Below the pieces are notes generated by a model, which saw nothing but the letters and a program-made list of their open reading frames with translations, was not told the DNA's origin and ran no database searches. Positions 54,464-63,940 of a stretch of DNA of 64,000 nt are shown in pieces. How positions within the stretch are numbered: the first letter of the stretch is position 1; the number at the start of each line of letters is the position of its first letter. This DNA is from Novosphingobium sp. Chol11. GTDB taxonomy: Bacteria > Pseudomonadota > Alphaproteobacteria > Sphingomonadales > Sphingomonadaceae. Made by a program: the position numbers and the translations under genes. The stretch is taken from assembly GCA_945906105.1 (NCBI GenBank), contig CAMDQO010000008.1, positions 47,751 to 111,750 on the forward strand, in the 5' to 3' direction.

Positions 54464-55677
54464 TCGGGAATGACCTCCTGAACGGCAACCTCCACAGCAT
54501 CTTCCACCACATCATCAACGTGGGTCATCTTTAACTTACCGCCCACTACGGCGAAGGCCATCTTGCCCTCAACCAGATCGAGCGCGTCCTGTCCGAACAC
54601 GCCGAACCGCCAGCCTTCGAGCAGCGGCAGGCTCTTTCGCACACCGGCAGCCAGCAGTTCCAGATCATCGCTGCGCGCCAGCAAGCGTGAGGCGACGTCA
54701 ATCTCGCGGCTGCGAATCTTGAGCAGCAGCTTGAGCAGATCGGCGACCAGTGCGCCTTCCTTGCCCAGTGGAGCGCCGCGCGGGGTGCGCAGGGGCAATT
54801 CATCCTCAGTGAGCGGCACGGCGGCAGCAAGCGCCGCCATCATCCGCTTGCCAATCTCGTTTTCCTTCCAGCCCGGCGAAAGCCCGCGCACCTTGGCAAG
54901 ATCGGACTGCTGCTTGGGCGGGTGGTTGGCAATGTCGGCCACGGTTTCATCTCGAGCGATACGCCCGCGCGGAATGTCTTTGTCCTGCGCCTCCAGTTCG
55001 CGCCAGCGGGCCAGCGCCTTGAGCCGCCCGAGCATGGCTGGGTTGCGGCCCGCCGCCTTGATCCGGTGCCAGGACTTATCGGGATCGTTGCGATAGTTCT
55101 CAGGATCGGCGAGCTTTTCCATCTCGGCATCGAGCCATTCACCGCGCCCGGTTTTGACCAGACGGTTCAGGAGCTTGGGAAAAATCTTCGACAGGTGCGT
55201 GACATCGCCGATGGCATATTCGATCTGCCGGGCATCCAATGGACGGCGCGACCAATCGGTAAACCGCGCCCCCTTGTCGACAGTGATGCCCAGCCAGCTC
55301 TCGCACAGGTTGGAATAGCCGATCTGTTCGGACTGGCTGACCGCCATCATCGCGATCTGGGTATCGAAGATCGGGTGCGGAGTTTTGCCCGTCAGGTTGT
55401 AGATGATCTCCACATCCTGCCCGCCCGCGTGGAACACCTTGAGCACGTCCTCATTATCCACCAGCAGATTGAGCAAGGGCGTCATATCGAGGCCGGAAGC
55501 CATCGGATCAATCGCGGCAGCCTCTTCGCTGTCAGCGATCTGGATCAGGCACAGCTCGGGCCAATAGGTGTTCTCCCGCATGAATTCTGTATCGACACAG
55601 ATAAAGTCAGCGCGGGAAAGCCGATCGCACAGTTCGGTGAGCGATTCGGTGTCGGTAATCAGTGGATGTATCTTCAT
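54460..55677 (-). CDS. rnd: Ribonuclease D
   Basis: A 405-residue 3'-5' exoribonuclease that trims tRNA precursors. The DEDD exonuclease domain has FICVDTEFMRE (about 30-40), HAGGQDVEIIYN and the last Tyr/Asp site in RQIEYAIGDVTHL. One HRDC domain lies at about 220-290. A basal C-terminal part has VVGGKLKMTHVDD. It is divergent from aspS and coupled to oxyR. Confidence 0.93.
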   Translation of the reverse strand: MKIHPLITDTESLTELCDRLSRADFICVDTEFMRENTYWPELCLIQIADSEEAAAIDPMASGLDMTPLLNLLVDNEDVLKVFHAGGQDVEIIYNLTGKTPHPIFDTQIAMMAVSQSEQIGYSNLCESWLGITVDKGARFTDWSRRPLDARQIEYAIGDVTHLSKIFPKLLNRLVKTGRGEWLDAEMEKLADPENYRNDPDKSWHRIKAAGRNPAMLGRLKALARWRELEAQDKDIPRGRIARDETVADIANHPPKQQSDLAKVRGLSPGWKENEIGKRMMAALAAAVPLTEDELPLRTPRGAPLGKEGALVADLLKLLLKIRSREIDVASRLLARSDDLELLAAGVRKSLPLLEGWRFGVFGQDALDLVEGKMAFAVVGGKLKMTHVDDVVEDAVEVAVQEVIPE

Positions 55678-55790
55678 CGGACTTTTCTGTATGGCCCCGT
55701 GCGGGTCCGTGGCTTGACAAACGCACGAGCTTCGCCTGTTAGCCCGCAGCTTCCCCCTGCCTTATTGCCGCCCGAATTGAAAGAGCCACG

Positions 55791-57575
55791 ATGTCGCATC
55801 CCTATCGTTCCCACAGTTGCGGCGCGCTGACCGCCGCCGAACAGGGCCAGAGCGTCCGCCTTTCCGGCTGGGTTCATCGCAAGCGCGATCATGGCGGCGT
55901 GCTGTTTGTCGATCTGCGCGATCACTATGGCATCACCCAGATTGTGGCCGATAGCGATAGTCCGGCACTGGCAGTGCTGGAAGCTTGCCGCGTCGAAAGC
56001 GTTGTCACCATTGACGGCGATGTAAAGGCGCGCGCCGCAGGGACTGCCAATGCCAACCTACCAACCGGCGAAATCGAGATCTATGCGCGCGGGGCCACCG
56101 TGCTCAGCCGCGCCGAAGAACTGCCGATGCCGGTGGCGGGTGAACAGGAATATCCAGAGGAAATCCGCCTCAAATACCGCTTCCTCGATCTGCGCCGCGA
56201 AACGCTGCACGCCAATATCGTTACGCGCACCAAGGTTATTTCGGATATGCGCCGCCGCATGGAAGGCGCTGGCTTCACCGAATATTCGACGCCGATCCTC
56301 ACGGCTTCATCGCCCGAAGGCGCACGCGATTTCCTCGTGCCGAGCCGCATTCATCCCGGCAAGTTCTATGCGCTGCCGCAGGCGCCGCAGCTATACAAGC
56401 AGCTGCTGATGGTGGCGGGCTTTGACCGCTATTTCCAGATCGCGCCGTGCTTCCGCGATGAAGATCCGCGCGCGGATCGCCTGCCGGGCGAGTTCTATCA
56501 GCTCGATCTCGAGATGAGCTTCGTCACCCAGGAAGAAGTCTGGGAAACGATGGAGCCGGTGATCGGCGGCGTGTTTGAAGCGTTTGCCGAGGGCAAGAGC
56601 GTCACTCCGTCAGGCAGCTTCCCGCGCATTCCCCATGCCGAGGCGATGCTGAAATATGGCTCGGACAAGCCCGATCTGCGCAACCCGATCCTGCTCCACG
56701 ATGTCGGCAGCCACTTTACGCAATCCGGCTTTGGTCTGTTTGAGAAGATCGTCGGTTCGGGCGGCGTCGTGCGCGCCATTCCTGCGCCGGCCACGGCGGA
56801 TAAGAGTCGCAAGTTCTTTGACGAGATGAACGAATGGGCGCGCGCGGAAGGCCATGCCGGGCTCGGCTACGTCACCCGCAAGGCGGGCGAGTTCGGCGGG
56901 CCGATTGCCAAGAACCACGGGCAAGAAGGCATGGAGGCGCTGTACGCAGCTATGGGCCTTGGCCCCGATGATGGCTGCTTCTTCGCCGCTGGCAAGGAAG
57001 ATCAGGCCGCCAAGCTGGCTGGCCTTGCCCGCACCCGTGTCGGCGAAACTCTCGGTCTGATCGAGCAAGGCGCGTTCAAGCTGTGCTGGATTGTCGACTT
57101 CCCGTTCTATGAGTGGGACGAAGAGAACAAGAAGGTCGATTTCGCGCACAACCCGTTCTCGATGCCGCAAGGCGGAATGGACGCGCTGGAAAATCAGGAT
57201 CCGCTGACGATCAAGGCGTTCCAGTACGATCTCGTCTGCAACGGTTTTGAGATCGCCTCGGGCTCGATCCGTAACCAGCACACCGATCTGATGGTCAAGG
57301 CGTTCGAGCTGACCGGGCTGACCAAGCAGGACGTCGAGGATCGCTTCGGCGGCCTCTACCGCGCCTTCCAGTATGGCGCACCGCCACACGGCGGCATGGC
57401 AGCGGGCGTTGATCGCGTCGTCATGCTGATCTGCGGCGCACAAAACCTGCGCGAAGTCACCCTGTTCCCGATGAACCAGCGCGCCGAAGACCTGCTGATG
57501 GGCGCGCCATCGCTGGCTGAGGCGAGGCAATTGCGTGAACTGAGCCTGCGGGTGGTGGAGCCGGTAAAGGGCTGA
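55791..57575 (+). CDS. aspS: Aspartate--tRNA ligase
   Basis: A 594-residue class II synthetase of bacterial type. The N-terminal OB-fold anticodon-binding domain (1-105) has [19 protein letters not shown]. Motif 2 is [19 protein letters not shown] (about 220-238), a GAD insert lies in the middle, and motif 3 [15 protein letters not shown] is near residue 525. Length fits the family. Whether it also charges tRNA-Asn cannot be told from the sequence alone. Confidence 0.96.
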   Translation: MSHPYRSHSCGALTAAEQGQSVRLSGWVHRKRDHGGVLFVDLRDHYGITQIVADSDSPALAVLEACRVESVVTIDGDVKARAAGTANANLPTGEIEIYARGATVLSRAEELPMPVAGEQEYPEEIRLKYRFLDLRRETLHANIVTRTKVISDMRRRMEGAGFTEYSTPILTASSPEGARDFLVPSRIHPGKFYALPQAPQLYKQLLMVAGFDRYFQIAPCFRDEDPRADRLPGEFYQLDLEMSFVTQEEVWETMEPVIGGVFEAFAEGKSVTPSGSFPRIPHAEAMLKYGSDKPDLRNPILLHDVGSHFTQSGFGLFEKIVGSGGVVRAIPAPATADKSRKFFDEMNEWARAEGHAGLGYVTRKAGEFGGPIAKNHGQEGMEALYAAMGLGPDDGCFFAAGKEDQAAKLAGLARTRVGETLGLIEQGAFKLCWIVDFPFYEWDEENKKVDFAHNPFSMPQGGMDALENQDPLTIKAFQYDLVCNGFEIASGSIRNQHTDLMVKAFELTGLTKQDVEDRFGGLYRAFQYGAPPHGGMAAGVDRVVMLICGAQNLREVTLFPMNQRAEDLLMGAPSLAEARQLRELSLRVVEPVKG

Positions 57576-57608
57576 CTCGGGGCGCAAATTGTGGTTCTCT
57601 GTGCCGGG

Positions 57609-58772
57609 ATGCGCAAGCAGCCGGAAAGGGGACAACATTTGCTGTGGCAAGCCAGCCCATTGCGTGCCAGCCTATTGCATGGCAGTCTTTCCCGGCTTTC
57701 GCGGACGGTTTTGGTGCTTGTCTGCGCAGCCTTGGCTGCGTGTGGGCAGGCCAAAGAGGGGGGACAGTCCTTGTCGTCGGTACAGTTCGACGTTTCCGAT
57801 GGTGAATCTGCGGCGAGTGATTTCGCCTGGAGTCCTGACGGCACCCGGATTGCGGTACTTTCCCGCCTGCTGCGGCGGGTCAGTGTTTTCGATGCGCAGA
57901 CTGGTAAACTGCTTGGCAGACTGACTGACCTTGCCGGCGGAGCTTCGTCGGTGGGTTTCGATGCAGCGGGCAATGTCGTGTGCGGACCGCTTGACCGGCC
58001 CGGCGATGCCGCCACCATCTGGGATGTGGATCGCAATACGATGCGTTCACTGCCGGGGCCAGCAGGGCCGGAAGCGGGCCTAGCATCGAATATGCTGTAT
58101 GAATTTGCCATAGACCAGAAATCTAACCGGCTGCTGGGTGTCTATCAGGTTCCGGCGGGCAAGGGCGCGCGCATGGCGCTGGCGCTTTATGATCTTTCAA
58201 CTGGAGCGCTATTGAGCCAGGACGGCCCATCCGCGATGGGTCTTGCCATGGCTTCGGGCGGGAGCAGGGCGGCCTTTTCCGGTGTAACTGGGCAGCTTGA
58301 TGTTCTGGATACGGCAACGGGTGCAATAATTCAGCATATCGATGCCAATGCCAATTCAGTCGCCAAGGTAGCTTTCGCTCCTGATGGTCAGATTGTCGCG
58401 ACAGGTTCAGTGAATGAAGGCTATGGCAAGGATCGCAGAACCGGGGAATATGGCGAACTGCGCGATGGTGACATCCTGCAAATCTGGAACCTTGCCGATG
58501 GTCGGCGAATTGCCGCCATCAACGGACCGGTGGGCGTTATCCGGTCGATCGATTTCAGCAAGGATGGCCGCCGTATCGCTGTGAGTGATGGACGGGGCAT
58601 CGTCCTTGTCGCCGATTGGCGGGATACATCGCGAACGCCGCAGTCATTCGTCCCAGACAAGCCGCAGACCGTTGTGGCGCGCTTCAGCCCCGATGGCGGC
58701 CGTTTGGCGCGACTTTTGACCGGAACAGCAACGCTGGTCATTGAAAATCTGGCTGTGACTGCGGCGCACTGA
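57609..58772 (+). CDS. WD40/beta-propeller-like lipoprotein, candidate partner of the lipase-PAAR protein
   Basis: A protein of about 387 residues (from ATG 57609) with a hydrophobic segment and lipobox LAAC near residue 45, so a lipoprotein. The rest contains repeated blade-like segments such as FAWSPDGTRIAVLSR, VAFAPDGQIVATGSVN and IDFSKDGRRIAVSDG, typical of a WD40-like propeller. TTG at 57639, with AAAGGGG 8 bases before it, is an alternative start. Its stop overlaps the start of the lipase-PAAR gene by one base (TGATG). Many lipase effectors are encoded with a periplasmic lipoprotein that blocks them; that role is an inference here. Confidence 0.75.
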   Translation: MRKQPERGQHLLWQASPLRASLLHGSLSRLSRTVLVLVCAALAACGQAKEGGQSLSSVQFDVSDGESAASDFAWSPDGTRIAVLSRLLRRVSVFDAQTGKLLGRLTDLAGGASSVGFDAAGNVVCGPLDRPGDAATIWDVDRNTMRSLPGPAGPEAGLASNMLYEFAIDQKSNRLLGVYQVPAGKGARMALALYDLSTGALLSQDGPSAMGLAMASGGSRAAFSGVTGQLDVLDTATGAIIQHIDANANSVAKVAFAPDGQIVATGSVNEGYGKDRRTGEYGELRDGDILQIWNLADGRRIAAINGPVGVIRSIDFSKDGRRIAVSDGRGIVLVADWRDTSRTPQSFVPDKPQTVVARFSPDGGRLARLLTGTATLVIENLAVTAAH

Positions 58773-59875
58773 TGGCGAGCGTCAAAGAATACGCGGATAT
58801 GACCAACGCAGCCTATGATGGCCCGGATGGTTCTGCCGGAAAAGCCCCTGAGGGTTGGACGCAGATTGACAAGAGTCCCACGGTTCCGGGCAATTATGGC
58901 TCTGAAAACGGGTTTTACGCAGCAGCTTATAAGAACAACGAAACAGGTGAGATTGTCATTGCCAACCGGGGCAGCCGCCCATCTGTCGAGGGTCTGAAAC
59001 AGGACTGGTTTGGCAGTGACGTGGATATTGCCAAGCAATCACCTGGCAGTATTCCCAAGGCATTCGACGAAGCCGACGATTTCGCGCGCAAAGTCCGCAG
59101 CGAAAACCCGGGAGCTGAAATAAATTTCACCGGCCATTCACTCGGCGGAGCTGAAGCGCAAGTTCAAGCGGCGCGGCTTGATACAGGCGCGAAGGCCTTT
59201 ACATTTGGCGCTCCCGGTGCAGCTTTCGCGGTCACACCCTCGCAGGCCAAGGCTGCTGAGGGCTTGATCATAAATTACGCCCTACCGGGTGATCCGGTGG
59301 CAGCGCATGGCGAACATATCGGGCAACGGATGGCGCTGACACCCAATGGACCTTCAATGCTGCGCGATGTGGCAGCTGGGAAGGTTGGCGGTGTCATAGC
59401 GAACGCTGCACTTGGCCTTCTCAAAGCGGTTGCCAGTCCGGCTGGGCTTACTGGCTTGCTGGCAGCCCCTGCCGTCGCCCTTGGAATCGTCATTGGTCCG
59501 TTGATAGCGCTCCTGGGGCTGGCTGCGGCCAACCATCCGATGAGCAATTATATGTCGGCACTCGCCTCGATGTCGGCTCCGGGCGGGGGAAGACCCCAAT
59601 CCCGCATCACCGATATGCACGTTTGCCCCATGGTGACGGGCGTCGTGCCACACGTGGGCGGGCCTATCGCCATGGGCTGTTTTACCGTTTTCGTCGGCAA
59701 GCTGCCTGCCGCTCGGGTCAGCGATATGGCGGTCTGCGTTGGTCCGCCCGATATCATTGCCATGGGCTCGGGCACAGTGTTTATCGGCAAGATGCCCGCT
59801 GCGCGGATTGGTGACATGACGGCGCATGGCGGGGTCATCACTGTCGGCTATCCCACCGTACTTACTGGCGGCTGA
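58772..59875 (+). CDS. Lipase (class 3-like) with C-terminal PAAR domain
   Basis: A 367-residue protein. The N-terminal part (about 1-190) is an alpha/beta-hydrolase of lipase class 3 type: nucleophile Ser123 in TGHSLGGAEAQ, with Asp174 and His179 or His182 in LPGDPVAAHGEH as likely partners. Hydrophobic helices lie at about 205-252. The C-terminal 90 residues (278-366) form a PAAR-like fold with the PAAR repeats LPAARVSD and MPAARIGD and possible zinc ligands among His283, Cys285, His294, Cys322 and His352. PAAR proteins cap type VI secretion or related needles; a lipase joined to one suggests a secreted phospholipase. No signal peptide is seen. Confidence 0.85.
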   Translation: MASVKEYADMTNAAYDGPDGSAGKAPEGWTQIDKSPTVPGNYGSENGFYAAAYKNNETGEIVIANRGSRPSVEGLKQDWFGSDVDIAKQSPGSIPKAFDEADDFARKVRSENPGAEINFTGHSLGGAEAQVQAARLDTGAKAFTFGAPGAAFAVTPSQAKAAEGLIINYALPGDPVAAHGEHIGQRMALTPNGPSMLRDVAAGKVGGVIANAALGLLKAVASPAGLTGLLAAPAVALGIVIGPLIALLGLAAANHPMSNYMSALASMSAPGGGRPQSRITDMHVCPMVTGVVPHVGGPIAMGCFTVFVGKLPAARVSDMAVCVGPPDIIAMGSGTVFIGKMPAARIGDMTAHGGVITVGYPTVLTGG

Positions 59876-60001
59876 TCAGCAGCTTCCAGCCTAAGCTTTG
59901 CCCATGCCGGGGAAATTGATCCTCATCCCTTGCCAGCGCGGCATTGGCACATTAGGGCGGCTTTCAACTGTTAGATCCTTTGTCTGAGAAGGGGCAATTT
60001 G

Positions 60002-60238
60002 ATGAGCGACACTGCTGACCGGGTTAAGAAGATTGTAGTCGAGCACCTCGGCGTAGAAGCCGATAAGGTCACTGAAGACGCAAGCTTCATTGACGATCTT
60101 GGTGCTGACAGCCTGGATATCGTTGAACTGGTGATGGCCTTTGAAGAGGAATTCGGGGTAGAAATCCCGGACGATGCTGCAGAGAAGATCGGTACCGTTT
60201 CTGACGCGATCAAATATATCAACGAGAACAAGGGCTGA
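60002..60238 (+). CDS. acpP: Acyl carrier protein
   Basis: A 78-residue acidic four-helix protein carrying fatty-acid intermediates. Ser37 in [10 protein letters not shown] receives the phosphopantetheine. ATG 60002 is preferred; TTG one codon upstream is not needed. It is followed by fabF after 149 bases, the usual pairing. Confidence 0.96.
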   Translation: MSDTADRVKKIVVEHLGVEADKVTEDASFIDDLGADSLDIVELVMAFEEEFGVEIPDDAAEKIGTVSDAIKYINENKG

Positions 60239-60387
60239 TCCAGCTCTGAAACCCGGCCACCCCGGTCCATGTTCCAAGCCTGTTGAGGGACCTGGGAATC
60301 AAAGGGTGCAACTTCGGGGGTTCGTTTGAGAATTTCGGCAGGCTCAACCGCTAAATGGTTGGGCCTGTTGTGTTTTCGGAGATTTCA

Positions 60388-61647
60388 ATGCGCCGTATCG
60401 TCGTTACCGGACTTGGTCTTGTCACCCCACTGGGGGCTGATGTCGAAACCGTGTGGAAGAATATCCTCGCCAGCAAGTCTGGCGCGGGTAAAATCACGCG
60501 CTTCGATGCCTCTGATCAGAAGTGCCACATCGCTTGCGAGGTGAAGCCCGCTGATCACGAATATGGCTTCGATCCCAATCTGCGCGTCGATCACAAGGTG
60601 CAGCGCCAGGTCGATCCGTTCATCATTTATGGCATTGATGCTGCGGGCCAAGCGATTGAAGACGCCGGTCTGCTCGATATGGACGAGGCGACACGCTTTC
60701 GTGCCGGTTGTTCGATCGGTTCGGGCATCGGCGGCTTGCCGGGCATCGAAAGCGAATCGCTGGTGCTCGCCGAAAAAGGTCCGACCCGGGTTTCCCCGCA
60801 TTTCGTCCATGGCCGCCTGATCAATCTGATCTCGGGTCAGGTCTCGATCAAGTACGGCCTGATGGGGCCGAATCATGCGGTGGTAACGGCTTGCTCAACC
60901 GGCGCACATTCCATCGGCGATGCCGCGCGGATGATCCGCGACGATGATGCCGATATCATGCTGGCAGGCGGCGCAGAGGGCACCATCTGCCCGATCGGTA
61001 TTGCCGGTTTCGCTCAGGCGCGCGCGCTGTCCACTGCCTTCAACGATCAGCCTGAAAAGGCCAGCCGTCCCTATGACAAGGCCCGCGATGGTTTCGTCAT
61101 GGGCGAGGGCGCGGGCGTTGTCGTGCTCGAAGAATATGAGCATGCCAAGGCGCGCGGCGCGAAGATCTATTGCGAAGTGGTGGGTTATGGCCTTTCGGGC
61201 GATGCCTATCACGTCACCGCCCCGCATCCCGAAGGCTCAGGTGCGTTTCGTTCGATGCAGATGGCGCTGAAAAAGGCTGGCATGACCCCTGCCGACATTG
61301 ATTACATCAACGCGCACGGCACCTCGACCCCGATGGGTGACGAGCTGGAACTGGGGGCGGTGCGCCGCCTGTTCGGTGATGCTATCGCCAATGTCTCTAT
61401 GAGCAGCACCAAGTCGGCCATCGGTCACTTGTTGGGGGGTGCTGGTGCCGTTGAGGCGATTTTCTGCATTCTCGCCTTGCGCGATCAGATCGTGCCGCCG
61501 ACGCTGAATCTCGATAACCCGAGCGACAGCTGCATTGGTGTCGATCTGGTGCCGCATGTCGCGAAAAAACGGCAAGTGCGCGCCGTGCTCAACAACAGCT
61601 TCGGCTTTGGCGGGACGAACGCCAGCCTGATCATGAAGCCGATCTGA
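60388..61647 (+). CDS. fabF: Beta-ketoacyl-ACP synthase II
   Basis: A 419-residue condensing enzyme of fatty-acid elongation. The catalytic triad is visible: Cys in VVTACSTGAHSIG, first His in INAHGTSTPMGD, and second His in SAIGHLLGGAGA. It begins MRRIVVTGLGLVTPLG; GGAG lies 8 bases before ATG 60388, which is preferred to 60355. Partner of acpP. Confidence 0.96.
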   Translation: MRRIVVTGLGLVTPLGADVETVWKNILASKSGAGKITRFDASDQKCHIACEVKPADHEYGFDPNLRVDHKVQRQVDPFIIYGIDAAGQAIEDAGLLDMDEATRFRAGCSIGSGIGGLPGIESESLVLAEKGPTRVSPHFVHGRLINLISGQVSIKYGLMGPNHAVVTACSTGAHSIGDAARMIRDDDADIMLAGGAEGTICPIGIAGFAQARALSTAFNDQPEKASRPYDKARDGFVMGEGAGVVVLEEYEHAKARGAKIYCEVVGYGLSGDAYHVTAPHPEGSGAFRSMQMALKKAGMTPADIDYINAHGTSTPMGDELELGAVRRLFGDAIANVSMSSTKSAIGHLLGGAGAVEAIFCILALRDQIVPPTLNLDNPSDSCIGVDLVPHVAKKRQVRAVLNNSFGFGGTNASLIMKPI

Positions 61648-61655
61648 GCGGGATT

Positions 61656-62627
61656 ATGCGGCGGGGGTGCCTTTTTTCAGGGCTGGCCGCCGTGCTGCTG
61701 GTCTTTGCTGGGCTGAGCTGGCTGCTGGGTGGCTGGTACTGGGGCGGACCCCTCGCGAAGGATACCTCCTTCATCGTTCCCGATGGCGCAAATCTTGGCG
61801 CTGTTGCGGGCAAGCTTGAGAGGGAAGGTGCGGTCAGCTCGTCGAGAGGCTTTCGCCTGCGTGCGCGGATTTTCGGCGGCGGCGGCTCAATCAAGGCGGG
61901 CGAATTCCTGCTGCCCAAGGGCGCCAGTCCTTCCGCGATCATGGCGATTCTGCGCGGCGGGGACGCGGTTCGGCGCTTTGTTACAGTGCCCGAAGGCATG
62001 CCCTCGATCATGGTCTTTGAACGGCTGAACGCGCAGCCCTTCCTCACCGGCTCCATCGCCATGCCGCCCGATGGCTCGCTGCTGCCCAACACCTATGATT
62101 TTGAGCGCGGAGAGACCCGTCAGGCAGTGCTGCTGCGGATGCAGGCAGCAATGCAGCGAACCCTTGCTGAGCTGTGGGAGAAACGCTCGCCCGATACCGT
62201 GGCGAAGACTCCGCTTGAGGCGGTAATTCTTGCCTCGATTGTCGAGAAGGAAACCGGCAAGCCAGCCGAGCGCGGCATGGTCGCCGGGCTCTATTCCAAC
62301 CGGGTGCGGCAGGGGATCATGCTGCAGGCCGATCCGACGATCATCTACCCGATCACCAGGGGAAAACCGCTTGGCCGCCGCATCCGCCAGTCGGAAATTC
62401 AGGCGATCAATGATTACAATACCTACTCCATGATCGGCTTGCCCAAGGGGCCGATCACCAATCCCGGGCGCGCTTCGATTGAGGCGGTGCTGCACCCGGT
62501 CAAAACTGAAGCGCTGTACATGGTGGCTGATGGCACCGGCGGCCACGCCTTTGCCGCGACCTTGCCAGAGCACAACGCCAATGTCGAAAAATGGTACGCC
62601 ATCCGCAAGGCGCGCGGCGACTTTTGA
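61656..62627 (+). CDS. mltG: Endolytic transglycosylase MltG
   Basis: A 323-residue inner-membrane enzyme that cuts nascent glycan strands and so ends peptidoglycan chain growth. One N-terminal helix (about 5-25) precedes a YceG-like domain. The catalytic Glu is in ILASIVEKETGKP, with MLQADPTIIYP and NTYSMIGLPKGPI also conserved. ATG 61656 follows the fabF stop by 8 bases, a frequent fabF-mltG arrangement. Confidence 0.95.
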   Translation: MRRGCLFSGLAAVLLVFAGLSWLLGGWYWGGPLAKDTSFIVPDGANLGAVAGKLEREGAVSSSRGFRLRARIFGGGGSIKAGEFLLPKGASPSAIMAILRGGDAVRRFVTVPEGMPSIMVFERLNAQPFLTGSIAMPPDGSLLPNTYDFERGETRQAVLLRMQAAMQRTLAELWEKRSPDTVAKTPLEAVILASIVEKETGKPAERGMVAGLYSNRVRQGIMLQADPTIIYPITRGKPLGRRIRQSEIQAINDYNTYSMIGLPKGPITNPGRASIEAVLHPVKTEALYMVADGTGGHAFAATLPEHNANVEKWYAIRKARGDF

Positions 62628-62718
62628 TCGTATAAGGCGATCACTGAAACAAATATATCCCGTTTTGTCGATTTAATGACATCCGCTACTCCCCCTGCAA
62701 CAAGCACAGGAGTTTGCA

Positions 62719-63264
62719 ATGATTGGCCGTTCCATCCCCGATGTTACCCTCAAGACCCGCGTCCGCGACGAAGTGCTGGGTGGCCCAAATCCGTTCCGCT
62801 GGCAGGATCTGGCAGTGCGCGATGAATTCGCGGGCAAGAAGGTCGCGATTTTCTCGCTGCCCGGCGCTTTCACGCCCACCTGCAGCAATGAGCAGTGCCC
62901 TAATTACGAACGCCTCTATGATGTGTTCAAGGCTGCGGGTGTTGACGAGATTTACTGTATTTCGGTCAACGATGCCTTCGTCATGTATCAGTGGGGCAAG
63001 AACCTTGGCCTGGAAAAAGTGAAGCTGCTGCCCGATGGTTCGGGGCATTTTACCCGCCGGATGGGTATGTTGATCGACAAGGATCACGTCGGTTTCGGTA
63101 TGCGTTCGTGGCGCTATGCGATGATCGTTGATGATAACCGGGTGAGCCACTGGTTTGAAGAGCCGGGCATCAACGATAGCGGCGCTGACAGCGATCCCTA
63201 TGGCGAAACCGCGCCGGAGAAGCTGCTGGCTGCTTTGACCGGTGATTTTTCCGAAGCTGCCTGA
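62719..63264 (+). CDS. Peroxiredoxin (Prx5/AhpE-like)
   Basis: A 181-residue thiol peroxidase. The peroxidatic cysteine is Cys55 in PGAFTPTCSNEQC, with Cys60 close by. RRMGMLIDKDHVGFGMRSWRY is typical of the Prx5 type. It reduces peroxides using thioredoxin or glutathione. AGGAG lies before ATG 62719. It stands alone. Confidence 0.94.
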   Translation: MIGRSIPDVTLKTRVRDEVLGGPNPFRWQDLAVRDEFAGKKVAIFSLPGAFTPTCSNEQCPNYERLYDVFKAAGVDEIYCISVNDAFVMYQWGKNLGLEKVKLLPDGSGHFTRRMGMLIDKDHVGFGMRSWRYAMIVDDNRVSHWFEEPGINDSGADSDPYGETAPEKLLAALTGDFSEAA

Positions 63265-63341
63265 GCGCTGGCTGCTTCGTGATCTGCGGGCGGCGGTGGT
63301 TTTCCCCTCCCAAGCTGCCGTCCGCACCCTATAGAGGGCCG

Positions 63342-63875
63342 ATGTCCTTCGAACCCTTCATCGTCACCGCAGAGCTGCCGCCTGATATTTTCAGCTGGGC
63401 GGACGGACTGCGCCGCGCGCATTACCCGGTGGAACGCAATCACCTCGAAGCCCATGTGACGCTGTTCCATTCGCTTGCCCCTTCGCTGCTGGCCGAGATC
63501 AAGCCCTTACTGGCGCGTCTGGCGGGGGAATTTGCTGCACCCGATGCGCGGATCACCGGCCTGATGGATCTGGGACGAGGCACGGCGCTGGCAATCGACT
63601 GTCCGGCCATGCTCGATTTGCGTGCGCAGATCGCCGATCACTTCCACGGCGCGCTCACCTCACAGGACAGCCACGCACCGCGCCTGCACATTACCGTCCA
63701 AAACAAGGTTACGGCACAGGAGGCGAGTGTTCTAAAACGCCAGCTTGCCGTGGCAGGCGTGGAGCGCCGCTTCCGCTTTGCCGGCCTTGGCCTGCATCTC
63801 TATCGCGGCGGTCCATGGGAAGCGCTGGGGCGTTGGTCGTTTCGGGGTGCCTCCCGGGGCAAATCGGGTGGTTGA
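63342..63875 (+). CDS. 2'-5' RNA ligase-type (2H phosphoesterase) protein
   Basis: A 177-residue protein with the two HxT/S motifs of 2H phosphoesterases: HVTLFH starting at His38 and HITVQN starting at His116. The family includes RNA 2',3'-cyclic phosphodiesterases and ThpR-like proteins. ATG 63342 (MSFEPFIVTAELPP) is preferred. Precise substrate unknown. Confidence 0.85.
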   Translation: MSFEPFIVTAELPPDIFSWADGLRRAHYPVERNHLEAHVTLFHSLAPSLLAEIKPLLARLAGEFAAPDARITGLMDLGRGTALAIDCPAMLDLRAQIADHFHGALTSQDSHAPRLHITVQNKVTAQEASVLKRQLAVAGVERRFRFAGLGLHLYRGGPWEALGRWSFRGASRGKSGG

Positions 63876-63940
63876 CCCGCGCGCCCTCGCACCCTATGTG
63901 CGCCGCCTGTCCGGGTGATTTGGTCCCGGCAGCCCTTTGG

